Below, one piece after another: positions 62,755-64,000 of a DNA stretch of 64,000 nucleotides (the stretch's first letter is position 1; each line of letters starts with the position of its first letter). A program made the position numbers and the translations under genes. The DNA comes from Taklimakanibacter deserti (GTDB lineage Bacteria > Pseudomonadota > Alphaproteobacteria > Rhizobiales > Aestuariivirgaceae): NCBI GenBank assembly GCA_003574785.1, contig QORU01000026.1, forward strand, positions 6,499-70,498, given 5' to 3'. Below the pieces are notes generated by a model, which was not told where the DNA came from, did no database searches, and saw nothing but the letters and a program-made list of their open reading frames with translations.

Positions 62755-63594
62755 TCACGCCCTCTCGATCTTGAGCCAGCGGGCCGACGCCAGATAGGCA
62801 AGCGTCACCACCGCCATCAGCAGGATGGAGAGCGCCGAGGCGAGCGGGAAGTCGCCGCGCCGGCCGATCTGCAGCATGATGAGCTGCGGCATCAGGAGCT
62901 CGTTGTTGCCGCCGAGGATCTGCGGCGTGATGTAATCGCCGATCGCCAGCACGAAGGTGAGGAAGGCGCCGACCATGATGCCGGGAAGGGTGAGCGGCAG
63001 GATGACATGGATGAAGGTCTGGACCGGGCCGGCGCCGAGATCGGCGGCGGCCTTGCGGTAGCTCGGGCTCAGTTGCTTCAGATTGGCGTAGATCGTCAGC
63101 GTCAGCAGCATGACGAAGAAATGGACGAAGCCCGTGACCGTGGCGAAGCGGGTATTGGCAAGCTGGATGGGCTCGGCGATGAGCCCCAATTGCACCAGCG
63201 TGTTGTTGACCACGCCCTTTTCCGCCAGCACCAGCAGCCAGCTATAGGAGCGCACCACATAGGAGGTCCAGAAGGGCAGCACGGCGAGGATGAGCGCCAG
63301 CCTCTGCCAGCGTTCGGGGATCTGCTCGGCGAGGATCCAGGCGAAGGGATAGGCGATGAGGATCGAGACGACCGTCACGATGGCCGTCACTTCGAGCGAA
63401 TTGACGAGCGCCTGATAATAGCTCGGATTGCTGAAGAACTGCTGGTAGTTGGCGAGCGAATAGCCCTCGGGGGAGGTGACGCTCACCACCGCCATGGCGA
63501 TGAAGGGCAGGACGAAGAAGGCGAGCGTCCAGAAGAGGGCCGGCCCCGTCATCAGCCAGGGCAGCGCCCGGCCGGCATTCGAGCTTTGCGTCAT
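62755..63594 (-). CDS. ABC transporter permease, PotB-like
   Basis: ATG 63594 (a GGAGGGAG lies about 15 nt upstream, not ideal) gives 279 residues. PWLMTGPALFWTLAFFVLPF is the first membrane segment; the EAA loop is AADLGAGPVQTFIHVILPLT; YITPQILGGNNELLM is a usual PotB loop. The binding protein is not in the window and may lie beyond 64000. Confidence 0.87.
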   Translation of the reverse strand: MTQSSNAGRALPWLMTGPALFWTLAFFVLPFIAMAVVSVTSPEGYSLANYQQFFSNPSYYQALVNSLEVTAIVTVVSILIAYPFAWILAEQIPERWQRLALILAVLPFWTSYVVRSYSWLLVLAEKGVVNNTLVQLGLIAEPIQLANTRFATVTGFVHFFVMLLTLTIYANLKQLSPSYRKAAADLGAGPVQTFIHVILPLTLPGIMVGAFLTFVLAIGDYITPQILGGNNELLMPQLIMLQIGRRGDFPLASALSILLMAVVTLAYLASARWLKIERA

Positions 63595-64000
63595 TGCAGG
63601 ACTGGAATCTCCCTCCGCCGCGCAAAGCGCGGGGAGGGTGGACGCCCGACCTTGCTCCGCCGAAGCGAAGCAACCTTGCTCTGCCGAAACGAAACTTCGG
63701 CTTCGCGAAGGCGAGAGGGCGGACGGGTGGGGTCTCTCCGCGGAGAAGAGTTCGACAGTTGGGCTTGTAAAAACACTGGATGAGAGACCTTCCTTGCTCA
63801 GACACCCCACCCGTCGCGCGTTCCGCGCGCCACCCTTGTATCTGGAAGCTGTCGTCGAATCCTGTTCAAGGATCGACGTAGCGAGGGGCCTGGCGGCCGC
63901 CAGGCCCCTCGCTCGGCGATGTCGCCCGTCCACCCTCCGGCTACAACCGTCGGGGAGCTTGGGATCTTCGCTGTTCTCACGCACAACCGAACAGTCGCTG
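63595..64000. repeat. Intergenic region with palindromes and direct repeats
   Basis: No gene is convincing in these 406 bp upstream of the PotB-like gene. They hold a GC hairpin at 63611-63638 (CCGCGC-AAA-GCGCGG core), two 21-bp near-identical direct repeats at 63649-63669 and 63673-63693 (ACCTTGCTCnGCCGAAnCGAA), and a perfect 34-bp palindrome at 63880-63913 (half site AGCGAGGGGCCTGGCGG). REP-like clutter between transporter genes is likely. Confidence 0.55.

Noticed and set aside
1..64000. tRNA or rRNA genes
   Set aside because: No cloverleaf with TTCGA arm or rRNA stretch was seen on either strand by eye; a tRNAscan run would settle it.

Overview
The window is chromosomal DNA from a GC-rich alphaproteobacterium, most likely of the order Hyphomicrobiales (Rhizobiales). 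Supporting signs are a lone RpsU with an Arg/Lys/Pro tail next to a CspA-type gene, two copies of a dispersed intergenic palindrome of the rhizobial type, dense ABC transporters and catabolic operons, and ATGA-coupled genes. A genus cannot be assigned from sequence alone.

Layout. (1) 1-8716: mixed single genes (AraC regulator cut by the window edge, DUF1254-type exported protein, Gly/Ala-rich exported protein, allene-oxide-cyclase-barrel-like protein, choline/betaine-type binding protein, a 3-hydroxyisobutyrate-dehydrogenase-like enzyme divergent from a LysR gene, rhaM, an M24 hydrolase). (2) 8924-21907: a minus-strand operon, ligase - kynU - kynA - tetR - FAH hydrolase - MBL hydrolase, diverging from a plus-strand group, flavin monooxygenase then SDR - marR - enoyl-CoA hydratase - acyl-CoA dehydrogenase - fused hydratase/3-hydroxyacyl-CoA dehydrogenase. 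(3) 22014-24203: small housekeeping or hypothetical genes including cspA and rpsU. (4) 24252-30276: exported VOC protein - 2-aminobenzoyl-CoA monooxygenase/reductase - RidA - DMGDH-like flavoprotein. (5) 30336-38630: iorAB, marR, two phytoene-desaturase-type flavoproteins and a cyclase-family hydrolase. (6) 38697-45031: dipeptide-type ABC importer plus a 3-oxoadipyl-CoA-type thiolase. (7) 45085-53892: ectoine-type eutB-eutC-doeA-M24-VOC diverging from ehuBCDA plus a GntR regulator. (8) 53964-60926: aldo/keto reductase, then a tandemly duplicated toxin/immunity-like array lodged next to an MBL gene whose 3' end is present three times. (9) 60931-63594: polyamine-type ABC importer without a visible binding protein.

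Regions 2, 4, 5 and 6 read as one pathway: tryptophan to N-formylkynurenine (KynA), kynurenine to anthranilate (KynU), anthraniloyl-CoA (ligase), dearomatisation by the fused monooxygenase/reductase, deamination possibly helped by RidA, then beta-oxidation-like steps and thiolysis. Five copies of an 18-nt box (consensus TWTAGAnCTAAAATAATT) lie before four of these transcription units and suggest one regulon spread over about 23 kb. A dedicated kynurenine formamidase is not obvious; the cyclase-family gene at 36153-36941 is the only local candidate.

The most unusual region is 54976-60344. Two genes share an N-terminal region of about 128 residues but carry unrelated C-termini. One has a PD-(D/E)XK nuclease-like end and is broken by an in-frame TAA; the other has a Cys/His-rich end. 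Each is followed by a likely immunity gene. An orphan toxin tail plus a second immunity copy repeats at an exact 1916-bp offset. This looks like a polymorphic-toxin module with a delivery region I do not recognise.
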